In this document: in pieces, positions 1 to 7,932 of the stretch
How positions within the stretch are numbered: the stretch's first letter is position 1
Layout of the letters: each line of letters starts with the position of its first letter
DNA from: CAZBQG01 sp964493945
GTDB taxonomy: Bacteria > Pseudomonadota > Alphaproteobacteria > Rhodospirillales > UBA2165
Assembly (NCBI GenBank): GCA_964493945.1
Contig: CAZBQG010000111.1
Location: 1-13,800 of the forward strand
DNA length: 13,800 nt
Reading direction: 5' to 3'
The notes under the pieces: generated by a model
The model's input: only the letters and a program-made list of their open reading frames with translations
The model's database searches: none
Told to the model about the DNA's origin: nothing
Program-made: the position numbers and the translations under genes

Positions 1-45
1 ATTGCCGCTATTGTTATCTTCTATCTGAATTAATGAGCCCTGACC

Positions 46-2298
46 CTAGTTGAAAGGCTCGGCCCGCTTGATCAGGTCATCCAGGCCCGGCTCATCCATA
101 TTTTTGGGTTTTCCCGGATGGATGATGGCCACCTGACAATTTTCCGCTGCCTCCACCATTTCCTTGAAGGTGCCCGCCGTGGGATCGGCGATGGAGGCCT
201 GGAGGTTCTCATTATAGGTGAACAGTTGGTTGTTGATGTCCGTGCATTCATTGCAGGTGGTGCAGCGGGGCGTCTCGATATAGGGCTCATCACTGGGCGG
301 CGCCTCTTCGGGCTCATCATCCTCTTCAATGGCTTCCGCCGCTTCAGCCGGGGCTGCTTCGGCGGGTGCCGGCTGGGGGCCGCCGGGGGCCGGGGCCTGG
401 GCCTGCAGGGATTCGATCTCGGCGGCTTTTTCCTCTTCCCATTTGGCGCGCTCCACGGCCAATAAGCGCTTGGCATGGGTGGAATTTATGCCGCCCAGCT
501 CCTGCAGGCTGTGCCACATTTCGGCGCAGCGGTTGGCCGCTTCGATCAGCTTGTCCTCGACGATGACCCGCTGCAAGGCGTCCGCCGCATCGACCATCAG
601 GATGTAAGGAATCTTTTCGGCAGTATCACTGACGCCGTTATTCATGAAGTGGCCGAGATCGACCATATCGTCATGCCAGCCATCGGGCGCAACGCGGGCG
701 AAATGCTCGGCATAACGGGCATCGCAGGCAACGAAATCGACAAAGGTGAAGGCCACCTCCTGGCTCGCCTTTTGCAATTCCTCGTCCTGGTAATCCAGCA
801 TCTGTTTGGGCCAATCCAGATCGGATTGGGGATTGTCATCGACGGTGAAACGGGCGGCCCAGTCCAATTCCTGGGCGGGATCATAAGAAAATGCCGGGAA
901 AGCGCGGGCCTGCATGGCGGCGGCGGCCGACAGATAGGCGGGCAATCCGCTTTTTTGCGTGGCGGCACCCGAAAAAATGCTGAACAGCGCCGGGCCATCA
1001 TAGGCGAGCCCGCCCAGCAAGCGCTGGCTGGCCTGGCACAAATGGGAGGCGCTGGCTTGCAAAACGAAGGCCGAATTCAGCCCAACGGCCATGGAAGCAA
1101 GTTGCAGGCTTTTGATTCCAAAGGAAAAACGCCCTTCGCCGACGGGTGAATGGGCGAGGATATCATCTGTCTGGACCAGCACCTTCATGGGCAAGCCGGA
1201 CGCCAGAAGATCCAACAACCGGGCCCGTTCCCCATCCTCCAGATCATCGCCTAAGCAGATGAGATAGGCCGGGAACATGGCCATATCCTGAGGCGCCAGG
1301 GAATCTTCGCCGAAGCCCTTGAAAAATGCGTCGTGATTGGTTTCCGAATAATTGTTTTCGATCTCCAACTCGGCAATGGACACGGCCTTGACCAGGGCGG
1401 CCATTTCCTTGAGCCGGGTCTCGAAGGCCTGGCGCGCATCGGCGCAACTGGCGAACATGAATTCGTGGGTCTTGCGGCGCTTTCCCTTTTTCTTTACCCC
1501 CGAAGCCAGTGAGAAAAATTTCTGGTTTTCCAACTGGGTCAGGGCGGCGGCGATGCGGGCCCGGCGCTTCTTGGGCAAGGCGCCATCCTGGATGCTTTCT
1601 GGGGCGGCCTCGTTGAGCATGTCGGACATGGCGGAAAAATCGAATATTTTCTCAAAGCCCTTGCCCACCGACCCTTTCAGGTTGTCGGCGCTGCGGGCTT
1701 CTTCGGTCTGCATGAAATCGGCCTGCAGGATATCTCTCAGCTTGACGATCAGATCGCCCACTTCGGCCTCGAATTTGGCTGATTTTTCCGCCTGCATGCG
1801 GCCCCAGGCATGAGACAAAAGCCTGACCGGAGTCTGTTCATCGCAGTCGATCACCTCACCATCCAGGGTCAGGGATTTTTGCAATTGGTCCAGGCTTTCC
1901 TTCATGCCGTCCAAATCGGCCTTCTGGATCTTGGCCAGCAGGGTCTTGCGGGCCTTGCCCATCAATTTGGAGAGCTTTCCCGTTTCCCCATTGGCGACGG
2001 CGGCCCTGATCTCGCTTTCCCAGGCCATGGCCTGGCGGCGCAGGCGCTCGCCCTCGATGCCCTCGGGCGCGATGTCACGCAACACCCCATCCACCAGACT
2101 CGAGAGGGAGGAGAATATGGGCGTCTCGCCCGCCCCATCCACCAGCACCATGGGATAGTCATAACGCAGCTTTGACAAATCCCGGTAGGCGCTGAACAAG
2201 GCGGGCCGAAGGTCCAGACCCTTCATGCCCGTCAACCCGCTACCGGTCAAATCACCGGTCAGATGGAACGTGGTAAGCGGCAAAATTTCGGCACTCAT
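46..2298 (-). CDS. PFOR-like protein with degenerate TPP domain and C-terminal [4Fe-4S] ferredoxin domain, function unknown
   Basis: The protein has 750 residues. The start is supported by GGAAG six bases before the ATG. Residues 1-335 are mostly helical-looking and charged, and I do not recognise them. Residues about 341-500 resemble the TPP-binding (beta-like) part of pyruvate:ferredoxin oxidoreductase: an LLASGLPMKVLV segment, then a helix/strand pattern ending in AYDGPALFSIFSG, then a segment with RAFPAFSYDP and DNPQSDLDWP. The usual GDG...N cofactor motif is not intact (LGDDLEDGE at about 349-357, VQTDDI at 375-380), so TPP catalysis is doubtful. Residues about 630-675 form a linker rich in Pro, Ala and Glu. 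The C-terminus is a small ferredoxin domain with C679, C682, C685 and C721, the pattern of a single [4Fe-4S] cluster. It is the last gene after korA-korB, 78 bases downstream of korB. A role as electron carrier or adaptor for the oxidoreductase is inferred. No signal peptide or membrane segment is visible. Confidence 0.7.
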   Translation of the reverse strand: MSAEILPLTTFHLTGDLTGSGLTGMKGLDLRPALFSAYRDLSKLRYDYPMVLVDGAGETPIFSSLSSLVDGVLRDIAPEGIEGERLRRQAMAWESEIRAAVANGETGKLSKLMGKARKTLLAKIQKADLDGMKESLDQLQKSLTLDGEVIDCDEQTPVRLLSHAWGRMQAEKSAKFEAEVGDLIVKLRDILQADFMQTEEARSADNLKGSVGKGFEKIFDFSAMSDMLNEAAPESIQDGALPKKRRARIAAALTQLENQKFFSLASGVKKKGKRRKTHEFMFASCADARQAFETRLKEMAALVKAVSIAELEIENNYSETNHDAFFKGFGEDSLAPQDMAMFPAYLICLGDDLEDGERARLLDLLASGLPMKVLVQTDDILAHSPVGEGRFSFGIKSLQLASMAVGLNSAFVLQASASHLCQASQRLLGGLAYDGPALFSIFSGAATQKSGLPAYLSAAAAMQARAFPAFSYDPAQELDWAARFTVDDNPQSDLDWPKQMLDYQDEELQKASQEVAFTFVDFVACDARYAEHFARVAPDGWHDDMVDLGHFMNNGVSDTAEKIPYILMVDAADALQRVIVEDKLIEAANRCAEMWHSLQELGGINSTHAKRLLAVERAKWEEEKAAEIESLQAQAPAPGGPQPAPAEAAPAEAAEAIEEDDEPEEAPPSDEPYIETPRCTTCNECTDINNQLFTYNENLQASIADPTAGTFKEMVEAAENCQVAIIHPGKPKNMDEPGLDDLIKRAEPFN

Positions 2299-2376
2299 TT
2301 CTTTCTTCCGATGAATTGTTTCGCTCGAACAGAGGTGGGGTGGCTTATCCTGGCCGGTAAGCCTTCTTCTTGCTGG

Positions 2377-3345
2377 TCAGCCTTCTGGCCAAATAGTGAA
2401 TTTATCCAATTCACTTTCCAGCCCGCTTTTGACCTGATCAGGGGTGCACAAAATATCGGGATGGCGCACATCCTCATAACAGGGAACCTGGGGATCGTGA
2501 TACAGGATTCCTACCGGAAACTGATCCTCCATGGAGGCGATTTCCCGGGCCCGGTTGATATCCAGGGGATCATGCACTTCGGATTGTTTGTAGGTGCCTT
2601 TCAGGCCGGCATCGGGCATGACGCCCTTTTCGTGTTCCAACAGCAATGTCTTGTCCGGGTCATGTACGAAAGGATCCAGAAGATCGGGCAGGAATTCGGG
2701 GCAACGCTGGATGATGCGCACGAAGGACAGGCCTTTATGGTGGAAGGCCTTGGAAATGATCGTATACATCATATCGGGAATCCAATCGACCGCCTGGGCG
2801 ACGAAGGAAACATTGGTCACGCCCAGCACCGTGCTCAGGGGATTGATTGGCTCGATATAGGCGCCCCTTGGGGTGGTGTTGGATTGCAAGCCCCGGGGCG
2901 ATGTGGGCGAGACCTGTTTTTTGGTCAGACCGAAAATCTGGTTGTCATGCAACAGCATGGTCATATCCATGTTGTAGCGCACGGCATGAATCCAGTGCCC
3001 GGCACCGATGGAAGTGCAATCCCCATCGCCTGTAATGACAAAAACATTAAGGTCCGGGCGCCTGATCTTGATGCCTTCGGCGATCGGCAGGGCACGGCCA
3101 TGGATGCCATGGAACCCATAGGTTTTGACGTAATGGGGCAAGCGGCTGGAACATCCGATGCCCGACACGAACACGGTTCTTTCCGGCACCAACTGCTCGT
3201 CACGGCAAAGCCTTTGAACCGAGGTGAGAATGGCCAGATCGCCACAGCCCGTGCACCAGCGGGGCTCGGCGTCGCTCTGGTAATCCTCGATGGTTTTCCT
3301 TTCATCGACGATCCGCAGCAATTTCTGGGTGGCCTGAGCCGACAT
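2377..3345 (-). CDS. korB: 2-oxoacid:ferredoxin oxidoreductase, beta subunit (KorB type)
   Basis: This is the catalytic TPP-binding beta subunit of a two-subunit 2-oxoacid:ferredoxin oxidoreductase. The enzyme oxidatively decarboxylates a 2-oxoacid (perhaps 2-oxoglutarate) to the acyl-CoA and reduces ferredoxin in the cytoplasm. It has 322 residues, normal for the family. The four expected [4Fe-4S] ligands are visible: C31 and C34 in WCTGCGD, C65 in GIGCSSRLP and C215 in QRCPEF. The TPP/Mg motif is GDGD at 106-109 with N135 in HDNQIFGLT. HGRALPIAEGIK at 82-93 is also typical. I chose the ATG at 3345 because GGAAGG lies seven bases before it; a longer reading from a TTG at 3366 would overlap korA by 17 bases. 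The gap to the korA stop is only 4 bases, so the two are co-translated. The substrate cannot be fixed from sequence alone. Confidence 0.93.
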   Translation of the reverse strand: MSAQATQKLLRIVDERKTIEDYQSDAEPRWCTGCGDLAILTSVQRLCRDEQLVPERTVFVSGIGCSSRLPHYVKTYGFHGIHGRALPIAEGIKIRRPDLNVFVITGDGDCTSIGAGHWIHAVRYNMDMTMLLHDNQIFGLTKKQVSPTSPRGLQSNTTPRGAYIEPINPLSTVLGVTNVSFVAQAVDWIPDMMYTIISKAFHHKGLSFVRIIQRCPEFLPDLLDPFVHDPDKTLLLEHEKGVMPDAGLKGTYKQSEVHDPLDINRAREIASMEDQFPVGILYHDPQVPCYEDVRHPDILCTPDQVKSGLESELDKFTIWPEG

Positions 3346-3349
3346 CGTA

Positions 3350-5251
3350 CTACCTTCCGTTATCAAGTTTGTTCATGATCGCGCGGTTTACGACGCCCGG
3401 TTTGATGGGTTGTCCGCGCACCTCGGTCCAGCAATCCACATCGGCCAGATAGCGCGACCGGAGCAGCATGGCCAGGGCCGAATAACGCCGGTTTTCGGGA
3501 TCGATAATCTCGTCTTCCAGGCTGTCGCTCCAGCATGCCTCGACGGTCATGGCCTGCTTGAAGCCCTTCATGATTTCGCCGATCCCCGAGGCCATGGGCT
3601 GAAGGAATTCCAGATGCAGCGCGGACACCTTGCGCCCCGCATCCCGCGCCCGGCCGACCGCTTCTTCGATGCACCCTTTCGTGCTGCCCCAGCCGATAAC
3701 CAGTAAATCCCCCTCATCATCGCCGAAAACCTCGGGCGTCGTCAGGGTCTTTTGAAAGGCGGCCAGCTTAAATGAGCGCTGGCGGATACCTTCTTCATTA
3801 GCTTCGGGCGCATAGGCCACATGGCTCTGACGGTCATGGGCGAGACCGGTCAGGGTATGCATGCCGCCCGGCTGGCCCGGAATGAAGCGGCGAGCAAGGC
3901 CGGTCTTCGCATCCCAGTCATAGGGCTTGGCCCCTTCCGGCACGGCGCTTTGATCGATAGGGGGGGCCACCCAGTCTTCTTCGAAATCGGGCCGGGTGAA
4001 GGGTTGCTGGGCGGCCGCCAGATTAGCATCAGTCAGCACGACCACCACCATGTTCAGGCTTTCCGCGATCTTGCGGGCGATGATCGGCGCATAGAAGCAT
4101 TCCTCGATGCTGGAAGGCGCGAAGACAATCTTGGGCGCATCCCCATGGCCACCATACATGGCCTGCATCAGATCGCCCTGTTCGACCTTGGTCGGCTGCC
4201 CGGTCGACGGGCCGCCCCGCTGAACATTGACCACGACCAGCGGAATTTCGGCCATCACGGCCAGGCCAAGGGCTTCTTGTTTCAGAGACATTCCGGGGCC
4301 GGACGTAATGGTGATGGCGCATTTACCGGCGTAAGAGGCGCCAATGGCAAAGGCACAGGCGGCGATTTCGTCTTCCGCCTGATGGACCACGCCGCCGGTC
4401 TTGCCGAAGACGTCCGACAGATAATGGGAAACGGATGTGGCGGGCGTGATGGGATACATGGAACAAACCTGAATGCCCGAAGCCAGAACCCCCATGCTCA
4501 GCGCCATATTGCCGCTCAGCACCACTTGGGCTTTTTCGGGCTTTTTGGCCTCGATGACGAATTTGAAATCCAGGTTCTCCTCGCCCCATTCATAGCCGGC
4601 TTCCAGAAGATCCACATTAACGTCAATCACCTGTTTGCCCTTTTTATCGAAGATGAAGGCAATCTGCTGGCGGCAAAGATCCATGTCCAGGCTGTAGATA
4701 TTGGCCAAAAGGCCGAGCACAAACATATTCTTGCCGCGCTTTGGATCGGGGATATATTTGAGGCACTCCTCCTCCATGGCGATCTCATAGACTTTGTAGC
4801 CGCGCCCGGTAAGCATATCGACGGTCTCGGCGAAGGCTTTGGCAATTTCCGGATCCCTGTCGGTGCGCCATTTGTCTTCCAGCAAGATGATGCAGTCATC
4901 GGTCAGTTCATGGTCACGCACCCGGGACAGAAGCACCTGTTCGTTGAAGCCGACCACCAAATTGGTCTCATCGCCCCCATTATCGACGGGGAATGCGGCG
5001 GTGCGGATGCGGTTGCCGCTGGCCCCTTCGACGCTTCTGGCCGGCGGCTGGATTTCAGCCGGGATGATTTCCATGGTCCAGATGCCATTGCCCATGCGGG
5101 CCGAAATGGCGCCGAAAGACTGTCCGCATTTCTGCGCCCCCTCGCCAGAATCACTGATGATCTCGACGATATGTTCACGGAGCGAGATCACCGACTTGCC
5201 ATCGGCCGGCGCTTTCGCGCCTTTAGGGTCCTTGGAGAGAGTTTCCAACAT
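3350..5251 (-). CDS. korA: 2-oxoacid:ferredoxin oxidoreductase, fused gamma-alpha subunit (KorA type)
   Basis: This is the partner of KorB in a 2-oxoacid:acceptor oxidoreductase. Residues about 20-190 (counting from the start given) are the gamma domain, with SGEGAQKCGQ near 35-44. From about 240 onward comes the alpha part, with YPITPAT at 266-272 and conserved segments HQAEDEIAACAFAIGASYAG and RGGPSTGQPTK. There is no fused ferredoxin domain. The gamma-before-alpha order and the wording of the N-terminal domain match the KorA seen in denitrifying aromatic degraders, where Kor reduces ferredoxin with electrons from 2-oxoglutarate; that substrate is inferred here. The length is 633 residues from the ATG at 5251. 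An in-frame ATG at 5332 would add 27 Pro-rich residues and overlap the preceding gene by 47 bases. I prefer the shorter form, but neither start has a strong ribosome binding site, so the N-terminus is uncertain. Confidence 0.92.
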   Translation of the reverse strand: MLETLSKDPKGAKAPADGKSVISLREHIVEIISDSGEGAQKCGQSFGAISARMGNGIWTMEIIPAEIQPPARSVEGASGNRIRTAAFPVDNGGDETNLVVGFNEQVLLSRVRDHELTDDCIILLEDKWRTDRDPEIAKAFAETVDMLTGRGYKVYEIAMEEECLKYIPDPKRGKNMFVLGLLANIYSLDMDLCRQQIAFIFDKKGKQVIDVNVDLLEAGYEWGEENLDFKFVIEAKKPEKAQVVLSGNMALSMGVLASGIQVCSMYPITPATSVSHYLSDVFGKTGGVVHQAEDEIAACAFAIGASYAGKCAITITSGPGMSLKQEALGLAVMAEIPLVVVNVQRGGPSTGQPTKVEQGDLMQAMYGGHGDAPKIVFAPSSIEECFYAPIIARKIAESLNMVVVVLTDANLAAAQQPFTRPDFEEDWVAPPIDQSAVPEGAKPYDWDAKTGLARRFIPGQPGGMHTLTGLAHDRQSHVAYAPEANEEGIRQRSFKLAAFQKTLTTPEVFGDDEGDLLVIGWGSTKGCIEEAVGRARDAGRKVSALHLEFLQPMASGIGEIMKGFKQAMTVEACWSDSLEDEIIDPENRRYSALAMLLRSRYLADVDCWTEVRGQPIKPGVVNRAIMNKLDNGR

Positions 5252-5285
5252 TGTCAAATACTCTGAGGTTTGCTGTGCCGCCGGT

Positions 5286-6842
5286 TCAAGCGCCGACGGC
5301 TCGTTTGGATTGCTTGGAGGCGGGCGCGGCATCTACCGTGGAAAGGCGCACCCGGGCGAAATTCTTCTGGGCCACATCCATGCCGAACAGTTTATCCATG
5401 CTGGGCCCAAAATCGGATTCGTAGACTTCATCCGTGCCTGTAATGCCCAGATAGGTTTTCATGGCGCGGGCCGCCTTGCGCCCCGTGCCCATGGCCAGGA
5501 TCACCGTCGCGGCACCTGTGACGATATCGCCACCCGCATAGACGCCGGCGATGGAAGAGGCAAAATTGTCATCCACTTCTATGTAGCCCCATTGGTTCAG
5601 GGCCAGCTTGGAGGTCTGGCCAAGGATGGGATTGGCGTTGGTGCCGATGGCATAGACCACCATGTCGGTTTCAAATTCAAATTCGCTGCCCTCGATGGGC
5701 TCCGGACGGCGGCGGCCTGAATCGTCGGGCTCGCCCAGTTCCATCTGCATGCAGCGCATGGCCCGCACATTGCCTTCGCCATCATCGAGAATTTCCAAGG
5801 GCTGGGTCAGCCACTGGAAGATAATGTCTTCTTCTTCCGTATGTTCGATTTCTTCAAGACGGGCCGGGCTTTCATCCCGGGTGCGGCGATAGACGCAATA
5901 GACATTGTCGGCGCCTGACCGTTTGGCCACACGCATGGCGTCCATGGCCGTGTTTCCGGCACCGATGACGGCGACGTTTTTACCCAAATGCAGCGGCGTG
6001 TCATATTTGGGGAACTGGCCCGCCCCCATCAGATTGCAGCGCGTCAGCAATTCATTGGCCGACAGAACGCCGTTCAGGGATTCGCCCGGGATGCCCATGA
6101 ATTTGGGCGATCCGGCGCCGGTTCCGATGAACACCGCGTCATAGCCCATTTCCTCGATCATCTGTTCGATGGTGAAGAGGCGCCCGACCAATGTATTGCA
6201 TTCGACCTTGACGCCCAGTTTGGTCATATTGGCCATCTCGGCGTCGATCACATCATTGGGCAGGCGGAATTCGGGGATGCCGTATCTAAGCACGCCGCCC
6301 GGCTGGTGCAGGGCTTCGTAAATGGTCACGTCGCAGCCGGCCTTGGCCATGTCCGCCGCGCAAGCCATGCCCGCGGGACCGGAACCGATAATCCCCACCT
6401 TGAAGCCGTTGGGCTCCATATAAGGCATGTTGGCCCAGCCTTCCTCAATGGCCAGATCGCCGATCCAGCGTTCCAGGCGGCCGATGGCCACCGGCTCCAG
6501 GGTCTCGCCCACCGGGCAGACGCCTTCGCACTGGTCTTCTTGCGGACAAACGCGGCCGCAAATGGCCGGCAACAGAGACGCATCGCTGAGGATATCGTAT
6601 GCACCCCGGTAATCCTTGGCGCTGATCTTCTCGATGAAGCCGGGAATATCGATTTCCACCGGACAGGCCGGAACGCAGGCCGGATCGGGGCAAAGCAGGC
6701 AGCGTTCGCTTTCCAGCAAAGCGCTGTCCGGCTCGAAGCCGAGGGCGACTTCCTCGAAATTCTTCTGGCGCTCGCCGGCATCTTGCACCGGCATATCGGC
6801 ACGTTCCTGGGGGATGCTTCTGATCGTTATTTTCTTAGCCAT
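5286..6842 (-). CDS. nfnB: NfnB-like / glutamate synthase small-subunit-like FAD, [4Fe-4S] NADPH oxidoreductase
   Basis: This cytoplasmic flavoprotein of the glutamate synthase small-subunit family has 518 residues. The N-terminus carries two cysteine clusters, C48-C51-C56-C60 and C95-C99-C105-C109, for two [4Fe-4S] centres. The FAD-binding GSGPAG follows at 153-158, then QPGGVLRYGIPEFRLP. A second Rossmann fold has VIGAGNTAMDAMRVAKRSGA followed by YRRTRDE, where the arginines suit the 2'-phosphate of NADPH. AGGDIVTGAATVILAMG is the C-terminal FAD motif. No large glutamate synthase subunit is nearby. Instead it directly follows an NfnA-like gene (39-base gap), the arrangement of NADH-dependent reduced ferredoxin:NADP oxidoreductase (NfnAB, also annotated sulfide dehydrogenase). 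In that complex NfnB holds the bifurcating flavin and contacts ferredoxin and NADPH. Whether this copy bifurcates is not shown. It is about 50 residues longer than typical NfnB, mainly at the C-terminus. The neighbouring korAB suggests shared use of ferredoxin. Confidence 0.9.
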   Translation of the reverse strand: MAKKITIRSIPQERADMPVQDAGERQKNFEEVALGFEPDSALLESERCLLCPDPACVPACPVEIDIPGFIEKISAKDYRGAYDILSDASLLPAICGRVCPQEDQCEGVCPVGETLEPVAIGRLERWIGDLAIEEGWANMPYMEPNGFKVGIIGSGPAGMACAADMAKAGCDVTIYEALHQPGGVLRYGIPEFRLPNDVIDAEMANMTKLGVKVECNTLVGRLFTIEQMIEEMGYDAVFIGTGAGSPKFMGIPGESLNGVLSANELLTRCNLMGAGQFPKYDTPLHLGKNVAVIGAGNTAMDAMRVAKRSGADNVYCVYRRTRDESPARLEEIEHTEEEDIIFQWLTQPLEILDDGEGNVRAMRCMQMELGEPDDSGRRRPEPIEGSEFEFETDMVVYAIGTNANPILGQTSKLALNQWGYIEVDDNFASSIAGVYAGGDIVTGAATVILAMGTGRKAARAMKTYLGITGTDEVYESDFGPSMDKLFGMDVAQKNFARVRLSTVDAAPASKQSKRAVGA

Positions 6843-6881
6843 TATTCCGCACTCCGGCCCGCCGGGGATCGACCCCTAGTT

Positions 6882-7808
6882 TTAGTCTCCACCCGCCTTG
6901 GCGGGGGCTTGTTCCGCGTCATCTTCCTCTGGCATGTGGCAGGATTCGGACCATTTGTCCACAGCCAGTTTTTCGTCTTCCTTGAAACGGCGCAACCGGT
7001 TCATCAGATCGTCGAAATCCACCTCATGGCCGTCGAAATCCGGGCCGTCCACACAGGCGAACATCATCTTGCCGCCCACATTAACCCGGCAGCCACCGCA
7101 CATGCCGGTGCCGTCCACCATGATCGGGTTGAGACTGACCATGGTCTTGATGCCCAGCGCCCGCGTCGTCTCGGCGCAGGCCTTCATCATGATCGGCGGG
7201 CCGATGGCGATCAGCTCGTCAATATCGTCATGTTTGGCGGCGGCCTGTTCGATGCCCTTGGTCACCAGACCCTTGATGCCGACCGATCCGTCGTCCGAAC
7301 AGATGATAAATTCATCGCAGACGCTTTTGAATTTGTCTTCCCAAAAGACCAGATCCTTATTACGGAACCCGATCACGCCGATGACATAGGCGCCTTTTTC
7401 CTTAAAGGCCCTGGCCTGGGGAAAGACCGGCGCGACACCAAGGCCGCCACCGACGCAGATCACTTTGCCGCCTTCACCAATATGGCTGGGCTCGCCCATG
7501 GGGCCAACCATACCGAAAAGCTTTGCGCCCACCTGGCAGGTCTGTTGCATTACCATGCTGGTTTTGCCCACCGCCTGGACGACCAGGGTGACGGTCCCTT
7601 TTTCCCGGTCGAAATCGGCGATGGTCAAGGGAACGCGCTCGCCTCCTTCGTGGGTGATGACGATCACGAACTGGCCAGGCTTGGCGGCCTTGGCCAGCAT
7701 GGGATGTCGCACTTCAAGCAAATAGGTGACGTCGGAAAAATCCTCCCGCGCCACGATCTCATGGCCGCTTGTCTCGACACTTTCGAGACTGGAATCAGGG
7801 ATGTTCAT
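6882..7808 (-). CDS. nfnA: NfnA-like ferredoxin-NADP reductase family subunit (FAD, [2Fe-2S])
   Basis: The protein has 308 residues and belongs to the dihydroorotate dehydrogenase electron-transfer/sulfide dehydrogenase alpha family. The FAD site is R58-V-P-L-T. The NAD(P) site includes VGGGLGVAP at about 119-127. The C-terminal [2Fe-2S] site is DGTGMCGGC (D232, C237, C240) with C252; I recall that NfnA of Thermotoga also uses an aspartate ligand, and D232 is at the fitting place. In NfnAB this subunit handles NAD(H). After the cluster domain there is an extra tail, about 275-308, acidic near its end and holding C290. I set the start at the ATG at 7808 because AAGGA lies seven bases upstream. 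A longer reading begins with a TTG at 7910 and would run through the probable promoter, so I reject it. It is the first gene of the electron-supply module. Confidence 0.9.
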   Translation of the reverse strand: MNIPDSSLESVETSGHEIVAREDFSDVTYLLEVRHPMLAKAAKPGQFVIVITHEGGERVPLTIADFDREKGTVTLVVQAVGKTSMVMQQTCQVGAKLFGMVGPMGEPSHIGEGGKVICVGGGLGVAPVFPQARAFKEKGAYVIGVIGFRNKDLVFWEDKFKSVCDEFIICSDDGSVGIKGLVTKGIEQAAAKHDDIDELIAIGPPIMMKACAETTRALGIKTMVSLNPIMVDGTGMCGGCRVNVGGKMMFACVDGPDFDGHEVDFDDLMNRLRRFKEDEKLAVDKWSESCHMPEEDDAEQAPAKAGGD

Positions 7809-7881
7809 CCGTCTATCCTTCTTGGTTCCCCACCCACAGTAATTCCCAGCCTGGGTAGCTCCCCAAAGCGGAATCATGGGG

Positions 7882-7923
7882 ATGTTAACGGTCAAATAAA
7901 CCCATCGCAATGACTTTGATCAA
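7882..7923 (-). promoter_or_regulatory. Candidate FNR/FixK-type class II promoter for the nfn-kor genes
   Basis: On the minus strand the 124-base gap after the RACo stop holds TTGAT-CAAA-GTCAT (7910-7923), which matches 9 of 10 positions of the Anr/FixK-type consensus TTGAT-N4-GTCAA. TAACAT at 7882-7887 is a fair -10 hexamer (4 of 6). The box centre and the hexamer centre are 32 bases apart, as expected for activation from about -41.5. The start of transcription would fall near 7875, giving a leader of about 67 bases before the ATG at 7808. FNR/FixK regulators activate genes when oxygen is low. The leader contains a short CCCA/TGGG hairpin of doubtful meaning. No terminator is visible in the gap, so read-through from the upstream genes remains possible. 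Confidence 0.5.
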
Positions 7924-7932
7924 GTACGTATT

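Noticed and set aside
1..45. Terminator after the last gene
   Set aside because: The stretch is AT-rich but I see no stem-loop; the operon may continue beyond the window.
3346..3366. KorB start at a TTG at 3366
   Set aside because: It would overlap korA by 17 bases; the ATG at 3345 has GGAAGG at ideal spacing.
5286..6842. Glutamate synthase small subunit (GltD)
   Set aside because: No large glutamate synthase subunit is nearby and an NfnA-like gene precedes it, so an Nfn-type partner is more likely; the fold is shared.
6843..6881. Hairpins (GGGG/CCCC and CCGG/CCGG) between the two Nfn genes as a terminator
   Set aside because: Stems are only four base pairs and no T-run follows; the next gene starts at once.
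7809..7910. N-terminal extension of the NfnA-like protein from a TTG at 7910
   Set aside because: It has no ribosome site, crosses the candidate promoter, and adds residues unlike the family; the ATG at 7808 has a good AAGGA.
5988..7913. Long plus-strand open frame opposite the Nfn genes (also 3821-5266 opposite korA)
   Set aside because: They lie wholly antisense to genes with clear family motifs, show no recognisable domains, and are common by-products of codon bias in GC-rich coding DNA.
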